A stretch of DNA of 31,470 nt, from positions 1-31,470 of the forward strand of contig NZ_JAUMUL010000042.1 in the NCBI RefSeq assembly GCF_030530635.1, written 5' to 3'. A program made the position numbers and the translations under genes. The stretch is from Actinomyces sp. Its GTDB lineage: Bacteria > Actinomycetota > Actinomycetes > Actinomycetales > Actinomycetaceae. The notes beneath the pieces are model-generated. The model was not told the DNA's origin and made no database searches. It saw only the letters and a list, made by a program, of their open reading frames with translations. Positions within the stretch are counted from its first letter, which is position 1, and the number at the start of each line of letters is the position of its first letter. Positions 31,470 to 31,470 of the stretch are shown here, one piece after another.

Positions 31470-31470
31470 C

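Overview
The window is a GC-rich stretch of chromosome from what looks like a high-GC Actinomycetota, most likely an Actinomyces-like member of the Actinomycetaceae. The evidence is the strong preference for C/G-ending codons, frequent GTG starts, 4-nt ATGA/GTGA gene overlaps, TAnnnT -10 boxes placed directly before start codons, and the gene set itself (luxS, siderophore-interacting protein, cstA, HK/RR, DUF559-type nuclease). The species cannot be fixed from the sequence alone.

Layout. 1-1105 is a scarred region: a degenerate 20-bp repeat array, a Fic protein gene that seems to have lost its 5' end, and a stub of a serine recombinase. 1106-1804 (-) is a maltose/galactoside O-acetyltransferase. 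2193-7458 (+) is a tightly coupled iron-siderophore uptake operon: lipoprotein, two FecCD permeases, FepC-type ATPase and a siderophore-interacting flavin reductase, with a DtxR/IdeR-like site upstream. 7568-12821 (+) is an unsaturated-uronate catabolic cluster: MHS-type transporter, GH88/105 unsaturated uronyl hydrolase, KduI, KduD and an IclR regulator. 12822-13365 is a gene-free scar with an IS5-like transposase stub and an inverted 19-bp repeat array. 13366-15830 (-) is an ABC-2 exporter pair. After a 757-bp gap come an AI-2E family membrane protein (-) and an operon running DASS transporter -> histidine kinase -> response regulator (22058 to 17987, -). An alpha/beta hydrolase (-) diverges from luxS (+). 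luxS is followed by a 136-bp MITE-like element, two inverted DnaA boxes, an AbiEi/DUF559-like gene and the MTA/SAH nucleosidase gene. Then come a divergent HxlR regulator/NmrA pair, an AspT-type transporter (-), a split cstA (+) with its small partner ybdD, and finally another 20-bp repeat array.

How the genes work together. The siderophore operon captures, imports and reductively releases ferric siderophore iron. The uronate cluster imports unsaturated oligouronides, hydrolyses them in the cytoplasm and isomerises and reduces the product towards 2-keto-3-deoxygluconate; no lyase and no kdgK/kdgA are present, so the pathway is completed elsewhere. MTAN and LuxS are successive steps of S-adenosylhomocysteine detoxification and produce the AI-2 precursor.

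The most unusual items are: the same 20-bp repeat family at both ends of the window in opposite orientation; the DASS-HK-RR operon, whose kinase has a pseudo-receiver, a degenerate cNMP-binding-like domain and an insertion inside its dimerisation domain; the split cstA lacking a conserved segment; the MITE-like element; and the inverted DnaA boxes. No tRNA, rRNA or CRISPR array was seen.
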